This document shows, in pieces, positions 1 through 5,488 of a DNA stretch of 5,488 bases. The position numbers and the translations under genes are program-made. The first letter of the stretch is position 1. The number at the start of each line of letters is the position of its first letter. Origin of the DNA: Rhodospirillales bacterium (GTDB lineage: Bacteria > Pseudomonadota > Alphaproteobacteria > Rhodospirillales > JABHCV01); NCBI GenBank assembly GCA_016776705.1, contig JADHSW010000188.1, forward strand, positions 1 through 5,488, given 5' to 3'. The notes under the pieces are model-generated. The model searched no databases and was not told the DNA's origin. It saw only the letters and a list, made by a program, of their open reading frames with translations.

Positions 1-1301
1 AATACCTGGCGGATTTTCAGGCGCTGGCTGACCTGTTGATCGCAGAAGGGGAGGCCAAGGAGGTGTTGAGCAAGCTCTTTTCCGATGTGCAGCCGTCCCT
101 TGAATTCCTTGATGAAAAGGGCACAGCGGATGCCTTGGCCGCAACCCAGGACGTAAAAAGAAACGCAGAAAGCACCCTGCGTATTATGATAATTTCTGTG
201 ATCGTTGTTACCCTTATCGTGGTTTCCCTGGCATTGATTATCGGTCGTGGGGTCAGCGTTCCGATCAATGAAATGACCCATGCGATGACCCGATTGGCTG
301 AGGGGGATCTTGAAGCCGAGGTCCCGGCACAGGATCGAAAGAACGAGATTGGCGAGATGGCTGCGGCTGTCCAGGTTTTCAAGGACAACGCTAACAGGGT
401 CAAGCAAATGGAATCCGAACAGGCGGCGCAGGAAAAACGCGCCGAAGAAGAAAAACGCCGGACAATGAGCAAGATGGCCGACGATTTTCAGGCCAGTGTC
501 GGCGGTGTCGTGCAAAGCGTGTCATTAGCTTCTTCCCAGTTGCAATCTTCGGCCCAGTCACTGACGGCGATTTCGGAAGATACGTCGACAAAGGCGACGG
601 CTGTCGCTGCCGCTTCGGAAGAAGCATCGACCAATGTTCAGACCGTGGCGTCGGCGGCGGAAGAACTGTCCAGTTCGATCAACGAAATCAGCCGACAGGT
701 TTCACAGTCTACCCAGATCGCAGGAAATGCAGTCGATGCGGCTGGCAAGGCTGATGAAATGGTTCAGGGACTGGCAATGTCCGCCCAGAAAATTGGCGAC
801 GTCGTTGCGCTGATTACCGACATTGCCGATCAGACCAACCTGTTGGCGCTGAATGCGACTATCGAGGCGGCTCGAGCGGGCGAGGCCGGTAAGGGCTTTG
901 CCGTCGTCGCCTCCGAGGTCAAAAACCTGGCCAATCAGACCGCCAAGGCGACCGAGGAAATTTCCGGCCAGATTGGCGGTATTCAGAATGCGACGAAGAA
1001 TTCCGTCAAGGCCATTCAGGACATCACCAGGACGATTGGCGAAATCAGCGAGATATCGTCTGCGATTGCTGCGGCGGTCGAGGAACAGGGCGCGGCAACA
1101 ACCGAAATTGCCCGCAACGTTGAACAGGCGGCTGCCGGTACCGGTGATGTATCGGCCAATATTGGTGGTGTGACGCAGGCGGCAGGCAATGCAGGCCAGT
1201 CAGCTTCACAGGTATTAAATGCAGCTAATGAGCTATCAAAGCAGTCAGAAATGCTTAAAAGCGAAGTCGACAAGTTTATGGCTCAGGTTCGCACGGCTTA
1301 A
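1..1301 (+). CDS. Methyl-accepting chemotaxis protein, 3' part (5' end outside window)
   Basis: This is a transmembrane chemoreceptor that would pass ligand signals through CheW to CheA and so bias flagellar rotation. The frame is open from nt 3 (first complete codon) to a TAA at 1299-1301, giving 432 visible residues with no stop at the left edge. The gene is therefore truncated by the window; a TTG at 36 is not needed as a start. Residues 1-58 are the end of a probably helical periplasmic sensor region. Residues 60-81 form the second membrane helix, rich in I, V and L. HAMP follows at about 82-133 (SVPINEMTHAMTRLAEGDLE). A long helical signalling domain fills about 155-430. Its hairpin tip carries the near-invariant DIADQTNLLALNATIEAARA at about 273-292, then GKGFAVVASEVKNLA. 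The protein ends in FMAQVRTA with no NWETF-type pentapeptide for CheR/CheB docking. The ligand cannot be told, because most of the sensor domain is missing. Family assignment is very secure. Confidence 0.96.
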   Translation, partial: YLADFQALADLLIAEGEAKEVLSKLFSDVQPSLEFLDEKGTADALAATQDVKRNAESTLRIMIISVIVVTLIVVSLALIIGRGVSVPINEMTHAMTRLAEGDLEAEVPAQDRKNEIGEMAAAVQVFKDNANRVKQMESEQAAQEKRAEEEKRRTMSKMADDFQASVGGVVQSVSLASSQLQSSAQSLTAISEDTSTKATAVAAASEEASTNVQTVASAAEELSSSINEISRQVSQSTQIAGNAVDAAGKADEMVQGLAMSAQKIGDVVALITDIADQTNLLALNATIEAARAGEAGKGFAVVASEVKNLANQTAKATEEISGQIGGIQNATKNSVKAIQDITRTIGEISEISSAIAAAVEEQGAATTEIARNVEQAAAGTGDVSANIGGVTQAAGNAGQSASQVLNAANELSKQSEMLKSEVDKFMAQVRTA

Positions 1302-1335
1302 GGAGCGTCCGTTACGAGGTTAATCGTCGTCGAAT

Positions 1336-1352
1336 CCCTGGCCCCGCCAGGG
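1336..1352 (+). terminator. GC-rich hairpin after the chemoreceptor gene, possible terminator
   Basis: A perfect 7-base-pair stem (CCCTGGC at 1336-1342, GCCAGGG at 1346-1352) with a 3-base CCC loop lies 34 bases after the chemoreceptor stop codon. Three more pairs (AAT/ATT) can form outside a 2-base bulge. The only T run (five Ts at 1372-1376) is about 20 bases downstream, so this is not a classical intrinsic terminator. Its place between convergent genes favours a 3'-end role for the + strand transcript. Confidence 0.4.
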
Positions 1353-1469
1353 TGATTTGAAGTTCGTCGGCTTTTTACAAAGTCCTGAACTGGAAGATTG
1401 CGAAAGACATCAGTGACATGGCTTTCGAGGGTTTATCCAGTTCTTCTTTCAGGCCTTTGTAGTGGCCGG

Positions 1470-1496
1470 CCTCCATTGGCGCAGCGGCGATGGAGG
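1470..1496 (-). repeat. Inverted repeat just after arsC, possible transcript 3'-end hairpin
   Basis: CCTCCATTG (1470-1478) and CGATGGAGG (1488-1496) pair over 9 positions, including one G-T wobble, around a 9-base loop. Read on the minus strand, the stem starts 6 bases after the arsC stop codon, a typical place for a 3'-end hairpin. There is no T run after it on the minus strand, so it could protect the mRNA end or assist Rho-dependent termination rather than act as an intrinsic terminator. Confidence 0.35.
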
Positions 1497-1502
1497 ACAG
1501 CA

Positions 1503-1844
1503 CTACAGGATGTCCAGAACGCCTTCCGGTGGACGACCGATTCTGGCTTTGCCACCGGCGACGACGATTGGGCGTTCGATGACGATGGGATTGGCGACCA
1601 TTCCGGCTATCAGGGCTTCATCATCAAGCGCGGGATCATCCAGTCCGGCTTCCCTGGCTTCCTTTTGGCGCATCAGTTCGCGCGGCGACATCCCCAGCAT
1701 GCCCAGGATATTTTGGAGTTCAAGGGCGCTGGGCGGCGTGTTCAGGTATTCGACAATAGTCAGTTCTGCGCCCTTGTCCTGCAACAACTCCAATGTCGTG
1801 CGGGATTTCGAGCAACGAGGGTTGTGATAAATGGTAACGCTCAT
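1503..1844 (-). CDS. arsC: ArsC-family reductase (glutaredoxin-type arsenate reductase-like, YfgD-like)
   Basis: This is a cytoplasmic thioredoxin-fold protein of 113 residues. Family members reduce arsenate to arsenite with glutathione and glutaredoxin, although short YfgD-like members are functionally less certain. The N-terminal motif HNPRCSKSRTTLELL places the catalytic cysteine at residue 11. Three arginines align with the oxyanion-binding Arg60, Arg94 and Arg107 of E. coli R773-type ArsC: R59 (ELMRQK), R91 (VIERPIVV) and R104 (RIGRPPE). The protein stops right after the conserved GVLDIL, so it lacks the roughly 25-residue tail of plasmid ArsC, as YfgD does. The ATG at 1844-1842 overlaps the TGA of the upstream channel gene (ATGA). 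AGGAAG lies 7 bases before the start, inside the last codons of that gene, so translational coupling is likely. No arsR, arsB or acr3 is visible nearby, so a dedicated arsenic-resistance role is not supported by context. Confidence 0.88.
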   Translation of the reverse strand: MSVTIYHNPRCSKSRTTLELLQDKGAELTIVEYLNTPPSALELQNILGMLGMSPRELMRQKEAREAGLDDPALDDEALIAGMVANPIVIERPIVVAGGKARIGRPPEGVLDIL

Positions 1845-3004
1845 GCTTTTTCTTCCTGTTTATTCTTTGCTGGCGGGATGAAAGCTTCGGGGCTGTCATC
1901 CGGGTTGTTTTCAATATAAAGCGACTGGCTGGGGAAGGCGAAGGCGCTTCCGGCCCCTTCGACGATTTCCTTGATGGCGTAAGCCAGTTGTTCCTTGATC
2001 TCCAACCACTCACCCCAATTGGTGGTCTTTGTGAAGCAATACAACATGATATCGATGGAACTGTCGGAAAAACGGTCTATACGAACGAATCTGACAACCT
2101 GGGGTGGGTCAGCGAAGGCATCGTTTTCCATAATATAGTTTTCAATGCCGTCGCGGATGGTGCGAAGTTGCTCGACCGTGGTTCGGTATTCAACCCCAAT
2201 CGTCCAATAAATGCGCCGATGGGTCATGGACGAAAAATTGGTTACCGCTGAATCAGATAATTTTGTGTTGGGGACGAAGACCGGCGCCTTGTCAAAGCGG
2301 CGCACCACGGTGGACCTGAAACCGATTGTTTCCACGGTGCCTTCAACCGTGCCATGAACCAGTATCCAGTCCCCTGTATTGAAGCGTTTTTCGGCGATAA
2401 TAAGGATGCCTGCGATCAGGTTTTTGAACAGATCCTGTGCACCAAGGGCGACGGCGACGCCGAACAGGCCAAGGCCAGCCAGGATCGGACCCACTTCAAT
2501 GCCCCAGATTTGCAAGATCGTTGCCGCACCGATGAAGATAAAGGCAGCCTTGATGGCCTTGACCAACCATTCAACCATGGCCAGGGTGAATACCTTTTCA
2601 AGGCGTTTAAGGAACTGGCTGAACGGGTCAACAAGCTTGAGCATGGCCCAGAAAACGGCGAAGGCGATAAGCGACCGCACAAGATTATCGCCAATTCTGG
2701 CGAAAGTTTCCGGAAACTCCAGGTATTCGAGGACAAAAAACAGACCGACCACGACAGGAATGAAGCGGATCGGGTTTTCCAGTGCTTCGATGGCTTTGTC
2801 GTCAAAGTCTCCCCCGGTTTTGAGGGCCATGCGTTTCAGAAACGATAGAATATAGTGGGTAAACAGGCGGCGGAATATCAGGAATATGGCGAAGATGCCT
2901 ACGGCGACAACAAGGCGGCCTATATCGATGCCCATAAATCCGGTCTGCCAGACATCAAGTGTCAATTCCCAGAAATTTTTTAATGTTTGTATTGGGTCGT
3001 TCAA
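1841..3004 (-). CDS. MscS-family mechanosensitive ion channel
   Basis: This 387-residue inner-membrane channel would open under membrane tension to release solutes during hypo-osmotic shock. Hydrophobic segments lie at about 28-48, 79-97, 107-127 and 147-167. They are followed by the glycine/alanine-rich pore helix at about 172-203 (GPILAGLGLFGVAVALGAQD, then LFKNLIAGILII). The MscS beta domain follows (EKRFNTGDWILVHGTVEGTV, then VPNTKLSDSAVTNFS at about 244-258). An alpha/beta C-terminal part ends in FAFPSQSLYIEN, close to the family's FP-x-Q/R-x-LY strand. With four helices before the pore helix it is larger than E. coli MscS (286 residues) and resembles mid-sized YnaI/YbdG-type paralogues. 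The start is TTG at 3004-3002, chosen because AGGGGC and AAGG lie just upstream. The first ATG, 23 codons in (2935-2933), has only a weak GGA. The last codons (KQEEKA) encode the ribosome binding site of arsC. Confidence 0.93.
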   Translation of the reverse strand: MNDPIQTLKNFWELTLDVWQTGFMGIDIGRLVVAVGIFAIFLIFRRLFTHYILSFLKRMALKTGGDFDDKAIEALENPIRFIPVVVGLFFVLEYLEFPETFARIGDNLVRSLIAFAVFWAMLKLVDPFSQFLKRLEKVFTLAMVEWLVKAIKAAFIFIGAATILQIWGIEVGPILAGLGLFGVAVALGAQDLFKNLIAGILIIAEKRFNTGDWILVHGTVEGTVETIGFRSTVVRRFDKAPVFVPNTKLSDSAVTNFSSMTHRRIYWTIGVEYRTTVEQLRTIRDGIENYIMENDAFADPPQVVRFVRIDRFSDSSIDIMLYCFTKTTNWGEWLEIKEQLAYAIKEIVEGAGSAFAFPSQSLYIENNPDDSPEAFIPPAKNKQEEKA

Positions 3005-3039
3005 GACCTTGCCCCTGGTTTGTGCCTGATTTCGGGCTA

Positions 3040-3067
3040 ACTATATGGATATCCGCCCGTCTTTAAA
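3040..3067 (-). promoter_or_regulatory. Possible internal promoter for the channel gene
   Basis: In the 57-base gap after recX, the minus strand reads TTTAAA (3067-3062, 4 of 6 matches to TTGACA), a 16-base spacer, then TATAGT (3045-3040, 5 of 6 matches to TATAAT). Transcription would begin near 3033, giving a leader of about 29 bases before the TTG start. A CGGGC/GCCCG inverted repeat (3033-3037 and 3055-3059) and the perfect palindrome GGATATCC (3047-3054) lie in the same stretch. Matches of this quality can occur by chance, so this is a weak call. Confidence 0.3.
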
Positions 3068-3647
3068 GGGTGTTTTCCAATTCATCGATATTGTCGGCTT
3101 CGACAATTCGTTTTGCCAGCGAATAGGAAAACCCCGAACGGGCCAGGGCCGCCAGTTCCTTGTCCAGATTTTCAGGCGGTTTGTCGCTATTGCGATAGGG
3201 TCCGATACGACGCTTGCGGGCATAGGCGATGGCGGCGGCGAGATCGGGCTCGCCGATTTCTTCCTTCAGGGCGTCAAGTGTCTCGTCGATAATACCTGAC
3301 GGGATGGCCTTTTGACGCAGGTGAACACTGATCGCGCGAAGCGACTTGCCGCACCGGTTCAGGCTTGAAGCCTGGGCGCGGGCATAGGCCTGATCATCCA
3401 GTAAGCCACTGGCAAGATAGCGGCGGATCAGATCGTCTATTAGTCCAGCGCAGGCTTCAACATCCGTATCGTGATGTTTTGCCGAACGCTGGACGCGGCG
3501 AAGCAGCACCTGACGCAGGTTTTGTGAAGATGTTGCGAAGCGCTCCAGATAATAAAGCGCAATATTCTCAAGCGAGGTGGGCGTCACCTTGCGGGGAATT
3601 TTTTGTCGCCGTTTCTCCAGCTTTGCCTTTGATTCTTCGTTGGCCAT
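3063..3647 (-). CDS. recX: RecX-family regulatory protein
   Basis: This 194-residue cytoplasmic protein is expected to bind RecA filaments and modulate strand exchange and the SOS response. It is rich in Arg, Lys, Leu and Ala and almost wholly helical, fitting RecX's tandem three-helix repeats. The first spans about 22-52 (TPTSLENIALYYLERF). The second spans about 66-130, with the family hallmark LIDDLIRRYLASGLLDDQAY followed by RCGKSLRAISVHLRQKAI. The third spans about 136-185, with KELAALARSGFSYSLAKRIV. The basic N-terminus (EKRRQKIPRK) is usual in alphaproteobacterial forms. The start is ATG at 3647-3645; no good Shine-Dalgarno sequence precedes it (the upstream bases read CCCATAGAAAC), which suggests weak translation or a start a little further in. 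It heads the operon with the channel and arsC genes, and recA is not in view. RecX genes often lie next to recA in other bacteria, but alphaproteobacteria commonly keep them apart. Confidence 0.9.
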   Translation of the reverse strand: MANEESKAKLEKRRQKIPRKVTPTSLENIALYYLERFATSSQNLRQVLLRRVQRSAKHHDTDVEACAGLIDDLIRRYLASGLLDDQAYARAQASSLNRCGKSLRAISVHLRQKAIPSGIIDETLDALKEEIGEPDLAAAIAYARKRRIGPYRNSDKPPENLDKELAALARSGFSYSLAKRIVEADNIDELENTL

Positions 3648-3675
3648 GTTTCTATGGGTTTTTCAGGTTGTCCAC

Positions 3676-3681
3676 ATTATA
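3676..3681 (-). promoter_or_regulatory. recX: Perfect -10 hexamer for the recX operon in the divergent intergenic region
   Basis: The 64-base region between recX and the permease gene (3648-3711) contains TATAAT on the minus strand. Transcription would start near 3669, leaving a leader of about 22 bases before recX. The -35 match is poor: TTCCTC at 3705-3700 with an 18-base spacer is the best seen. The promoter is therefore either weak or activator-dependent. No LexA-type site was recognised. On the + strand an AT-rich TATATA at 3678-3683 overlaps it and could serve the permease gene, but no matching -35 was found. Confidence 0.5.
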
Positions 3682-3711
3682 TAGGAGACAGAAAGAGTAG
3701 AGGAATCAACA

Positions 3712-4509
3712 ATGAACTCAATGGCCCACGAAAACCCTGCCCGCCATAACTGGCTTGGGGTCTGGACATTGTACATGCGCGAAGTGCGCCGCTTTACCAA
3801 GGTCTATACGCAGACCATGTTGGCGCCAGTGGTGACGACGTTGTTGTTTTTGGCGGTTTTCAGTCTGGCCATCGGTTCTCGGGTCGACAATCTTGTCGGC
3901 GGGGTTCCGTTTGTCGAATTTCTCGCCCCCGGTCTGATCATGATGGCGATAGCCCAAAATGCGTTCGCCAATACATCGTCATCTATTCTTATCTCGAAAA
4001 TTCAGGGAAATATCGTCGATACACTGATGCCGCCTTTTACCGCCGATGAACTGACGCTGGCGATAGCCCTTGGCGGGGCGACAAGGGGCGTTGTGGTCGG
4101 CTGTATTGTCGCTGTGCCCATGAGTCTATTCGTCCCCATTCATTTTCACAACATTGGTTTTATCGTCTTTCACGGGTTCATGGCTTCGTTGATGTTGTCA
4201 TTGCTGGGAACGCTTGGCGGGATATTGTCTGTAAAATTCGACCATATTGCGGCGTTGACAAATTTTATCGTGACACCACTTTCATTCTTGTCGGGGACTT
4301 TCTACTCCATCCACCGGTTACCGGAAATGGTCCAATTCATCGCCTACGCCAACCCGTTTTTCTACATGATTGATGGCTTTAGATACGGCTTCATTGGCTC
4401 ATCGGATGCAGACCCGATGTTGGGAATGGCTGTGATGACGCTTATCAATGTGGCGTTGTGGCTGATTTGCCGGGCACTGTTCAAGGTCGGCTACAAGCTA
4501 AAGGCCTAG
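3712..4509 (+). CDS. ABC-2 type transporter permease
   Basis: This 265-residue integral inner-membrane protein would form the channel half of an ABC exporter, as a dimer with a separate ATPase. About six membrane segments are visible: roughly 33-54, 69-89, 115-139, 147-175, 182-198 and 236-256. The C-terminal half carries the ABC-2 permease signature around 184-225 (NFIVTPLSFLSGTFYSI, PEMVQFIAYANPFFYMIDGF, RYGF). Length and signature match YadH-like single-domain permeases. The ATG at 3712 is preceded by AGAGGA with a 7-base gap; another ATG three codons in is less well placed. The TAG at 4507-4509 is followed by the argD control region. No nucleotide-binding subunit with Walker motifs is encoded in the window, so the partner must lie elsewhere. 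The substrate is unknown; related permeases are annotated for drug, polysaccharide or lipid export, and nothing here distinguishes them. Confidence 0.92.
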   Translation: MNSMAHENPARHNWLGVWTLYMREVRRFTKVYTQTMLAPVVTTLLFLAVFSLAIGSRVDNLVGGVPFVEFLAPGLIMMAIAQNAFANTSSSILISKIQGNIVDTLMPPFTADELTLAIALGGATRGVVVGCIVAVPMSLFVPIHFHNIGFIVFHGFMASLMLSLLGTLGGILSVKFDHIAALTNFIVTPLSFLSGTFYSIHRLPEMVQFIAYANPFFYMIDGFRYGFIGSSDADPMLGMAVMTLINVALWLICRALFKVGYKLKA

Positions 4510-4522
4510 TATCAGGATCGTT

Positions 4523-4549
4523 ATCTTCGTTGACATCGGTGACGAAGAT
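4523..4549. promoter_or_regulatory. Inverted repeat over the argD promoter, candidate operator
   Basis: ATCTTCGT (4523-4530) and ACGAAGAT (4542-4549) are perfect reverse complements with an 11-base gap, centred at 4536. The element covers the start of the TTGACA -35 box and most of the promoter spacer, where a bound dimeric regulator would block or alter RNA polymerase binding. It does not resemble the enterobacterial ArgR box. Because it lies upstream of the predicted transcription start, it is better read as a DNA site than as an RNA hairpin for the argD transcript. In permease read-through RNA it could still fold. Confidence 0.5.
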
Positions 4550-4558
4550 TCAGATACT
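4530..4558 (+). promoter_or_regulatory. argD: Sigma70-type promoter for argD
   Basis: A perfect -35 hexamer TTGACA (4530-4535) is followed by exactly 17 bases and then GATACT (4553-4558, 4 of 6 matches to TATAAT). Transcription would begin near 4565, giving argD a leader of about 64 bases. This supports argD being transcribed independently of the permease gene that lies 119 bases upstream. Confidence 0.6.
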
Positions 4559-4574
4559 CGCCCGCTTTCTTGGG

Positions 4575-4608
4575 CAGGCTGGCCCGGTTCCAGCCTGAGA
4601 GTGTTTTT
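4575..4608 (+). terminator. Hairpin plus T run in the argD leader: terminator or attenuator
   Basis: CAGGCTGG (4575-4582) and CCAGCCTG (4590-4597) form a perfect 8-base-pair GC-rich stem with a 7-base loop. AGAGTG and then five Ts (4604-4608) follow. It could end the permease transcript. It also lies inside the predicted argD leader, 17 bases before the ribosome binding site, so it could attenuate argD. The 6-base gap between stem and T run weakens it as an intrinsic terminator. No leader peptide or clear anti-terminator pairing was found. Confidence 0.45.
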
Positions 4609-4614
4609 GGCTCC

Positions 4615-4620
4615 AGGAGG
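4615..4620 (+). promoter_or_regulatory. argD: Ribosome binding site that fixes the GTG start of argD
   Basis: AGGAGG, a full Shine-Dalgarno match, lies 8 bases before the GTG at 4629. This spacing decides the start. The next in-frame candidate, an ATG at 4644, has no such site, and the reading MPTYAR from it would only shorten the N-terminus by five residues. Confidence 0.85.
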
Positions 4621-4628
4621 GCAACATC

Positions 4629-5488
4629 GTGATTTCACCCGTTATGCCAACGTACGCAAGAATCGACGTCACATTTGAGCGTGGCGAGGGCGCTTATCTG
4701 TTCGATACAAATGGGCGACGGTTCCTCGATTTTGCTTCCGGCATTGCCGTTACCGCCTTGGGTCATTGCCATCCGCATCTTGTCGCGGCTGTGCAACAGC
4801 AAGCGGGCCAGCTTTGGCACACGTCTAATCTGTACCATATTCCGGGTCAGGAAAAACTTGCCCAACGGCTTGTGGCTGCGACCTTTGCGGACAGCGTGTT
4901 TTTCTCCAATTCAGGGGCTGAAGCCGTCGAGTGCGCCCTGAAGATGGCGCGCAAATATCACGCCGACAATGGCAACCCGGAACGCTACAGGGTGATCGCG
5001 CTTAACAATGCCTTTCATGGCCGGACGCTTGCGACGATTGCTGCCGGTGGCCAGGAAAAGCATCTGGCCGGTTTTGCCCCCGCTGTGGACGGTTTCGACC
5101 ATGTGCCCTTTGGGAACCTGAATGAAGTTCGCGCGGCTATCGGCGCAGAAACGGCGGCGATTATCGTCGAGCCGGTTCAGGGCGAAGGCGGTATTAATCC
5201 TGCCAGTACGGAATTCCTGAAAGGCCTGCGCGCAGCCGCAGATGAATTTGGCATCCTGCTGATCTTCGATGAAGTGCAGTGCGGAATGGGCCGAACGGGT
5301 AAACTGTTCGCCCATGAATGGGCTGGTGTGACGCCTGATATAATGGCCGTTGCCAAAGGACTGGGCGGCGGTTTTCCCGTCGCCGCCTGTCTCGCCAGCG
5401 AGCGCACGGCTCAGGCCCTGAGTGCCGGCTCACACGGCTCCACCTTTGGCGGCAACCCAATGTCAATGGCGGCAGCCAATGCGGTTCT
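4629..5488 (+). CDS. argD: Acetylornithine aminotransferase, 5' part (3' end outside window)
   Basis: This PLP-dependent class III aminotransferase transfers the amino group of glutamate to N-acetylglutamate semialdehyde, making N-acetylornithine in cytoplasmic arginine biosynthesis. Related enzymes also act on succinyl-diaminopimelate in lysine synthesis. It opens with VISPVMPTYARIDVTFERGEG, with GTG as the start codon, and 286 full codons are visible of a usual 390-400. Family landmarks appear in order. GAYLFDTNGRRFLDFASGIA and LGHCHPH come first. The PLP phosphate-binding SNSGAEA follows at 93-99, then NAFHGRT. EPVQGEGG is followed by FDEVQCGMGRTG, whose Asp214 would contact the PLP pyridine nitrogen. 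Lys243, in AVAKGLGGGFP, is the Schiff-base lysine. HGSTFGGNP is the last motif before the edge. These motifs and the short VMPTY-type N-terminus fit ArgD better than ornithine or 4-aminobutyrate aminotransferases. In many alphaproteobacteria argF follows argD, which is expected here but not visible. Confidence 0.94.
   Translation, partial: MISPVMPTYARIDVTFERGEGAYLFDTNGRRFLDFASGIAVTALGHCHPHLVAAVQQQAGQLWHTSNLYHIPGQEKLAQRLVAATFADSVFFSNSGAEAVECALKMARKYHADNGNPERYRVIALNNAFHGRTLATIAAGGQEKHLAGFAPAVDGFDHVPFGNLNEVRAAIGAETAAIIVEPVQGEGGINPASTEFLKGLRAAADEFGILLIFDEVQCGMGRTGKLFAHEWAGVTPDIMAVAKGLGGGFPVAACLASERTAQALSAGSHGSTFGGNPMSMAAANAV

Noticed and set aside
17..472. 151-residue open frame on the minus strand
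   Set aside because: It is antisense to the membrane and HAMP part of the chemoreceptor. The serine/isoleucine-rich translation reflects the reverse complement of the real gene.
1200..1280. AT-richer codons near the 3' end of the chemoreceptor gene
   Set aside because: The frame and helical heptad pattern continue without break to a normal end, so this is local variation rather than a junction or transfer.
1398..1919. 173-residue open frame on the + strand
   Set aside because: It lies antisense to arsC and the end of the channel gene, both of which have clear family motifs. Its translation shows no recognisable domain and it has no ribosome binding site.
2354..2855. Two overlapping open frames of about 160 residues on the + strand
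   Set aside because: They are antisense to the pore and membrane part of the MscS gene. Composition is that of a shadow frame, and no motif is present.
4508..4558. Long nested RNA hairpin spanning the permease stop codon (AGTATC/GATACT outside, ATCTTCGT/ACGAAGAT inside)
   Set aside because: As an RNA terminator it has no T run and an uneven internal loop (9 and 3 bases). Both arms fall on promoter elements, so a DNA-level role is more economical. Folding in read-through RNA cannot be excluded.
4590..4620. Sequence CCTGAGAG after a hairpin, which recalls the CTGAGA of TPP riboswitches
   Set aside because: The rest of the THI-box core is absent, and argD is not a thiamine gene. No known riboswitch consensus could be matched.
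4911..5466. Several open frames of 76-134 residues on the minus strand
   Set aside because: They lie opposite argD, whose frame carries an unbroken series of aminotransferase motifs.

Overview
The window reads as an ordinary chromosomal segment of an alphaproteobacterium, most likely from the Rhodospirillales or a neighbouring order. That placement is inference. It rests on moderate GC (mid-50s percent by eye), an alphaproteobacterial-style methyl-accepting chemotaxis protein, a RecX of alphaproteobacterial type, and an ABC-2 permease lying directly before argD. No phage, transposon, CRISPR, tRNA or rRNA signature was seen.

Layout, left to right. (1) The 3' part of a chemotaxis receptor gene (+ strand, cut by the left edge, ending at 1301). 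(2) A gap of about 200 bases between convergent genes, holding two hairpins and one doubtful small ORF. (3) A three-gene minus-strand operon transcribed recX (3647-3063), then an MscS-family channel gene (3004-1841), then an ArsC/YfgD-like reductase gene (1844-1503). The last two overlap by 4 bases (ATGA). (4) A 64-base divergent intergenic region with a perfect TATAAT facing recX. (5) On the + strand, an ABC-2 type permease gene (3712-4509). (6) A compact 119-base regulatory region. (7) The 5' two-thirds of argD (4629 to the right edge), which starts with GTG.

Functionally this is a mixture. It holds a chemosensory receptor, an operon pairing a RecA modulator with a mechanosensitive channel and a thioredoxin-fold reductase (possibly stress-related), a membrane exporter subunit without its ATPase, and an arginine biosynthesis gene. 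I see no obviously new multi-gene system. The part most worth a second look is the region before argD. There a consensus-like sigma70 promoter (TTGACA, 17-base spacer, GATACT) is overlaid by an 8-base inverted repeat that looks like an operator. The predicted leader then contains a strong 8-base-pair hairpin followed by five T residues, just before the ribosome binding site. That arrangement suggests regulated transcription and possibly attenuation of argD.
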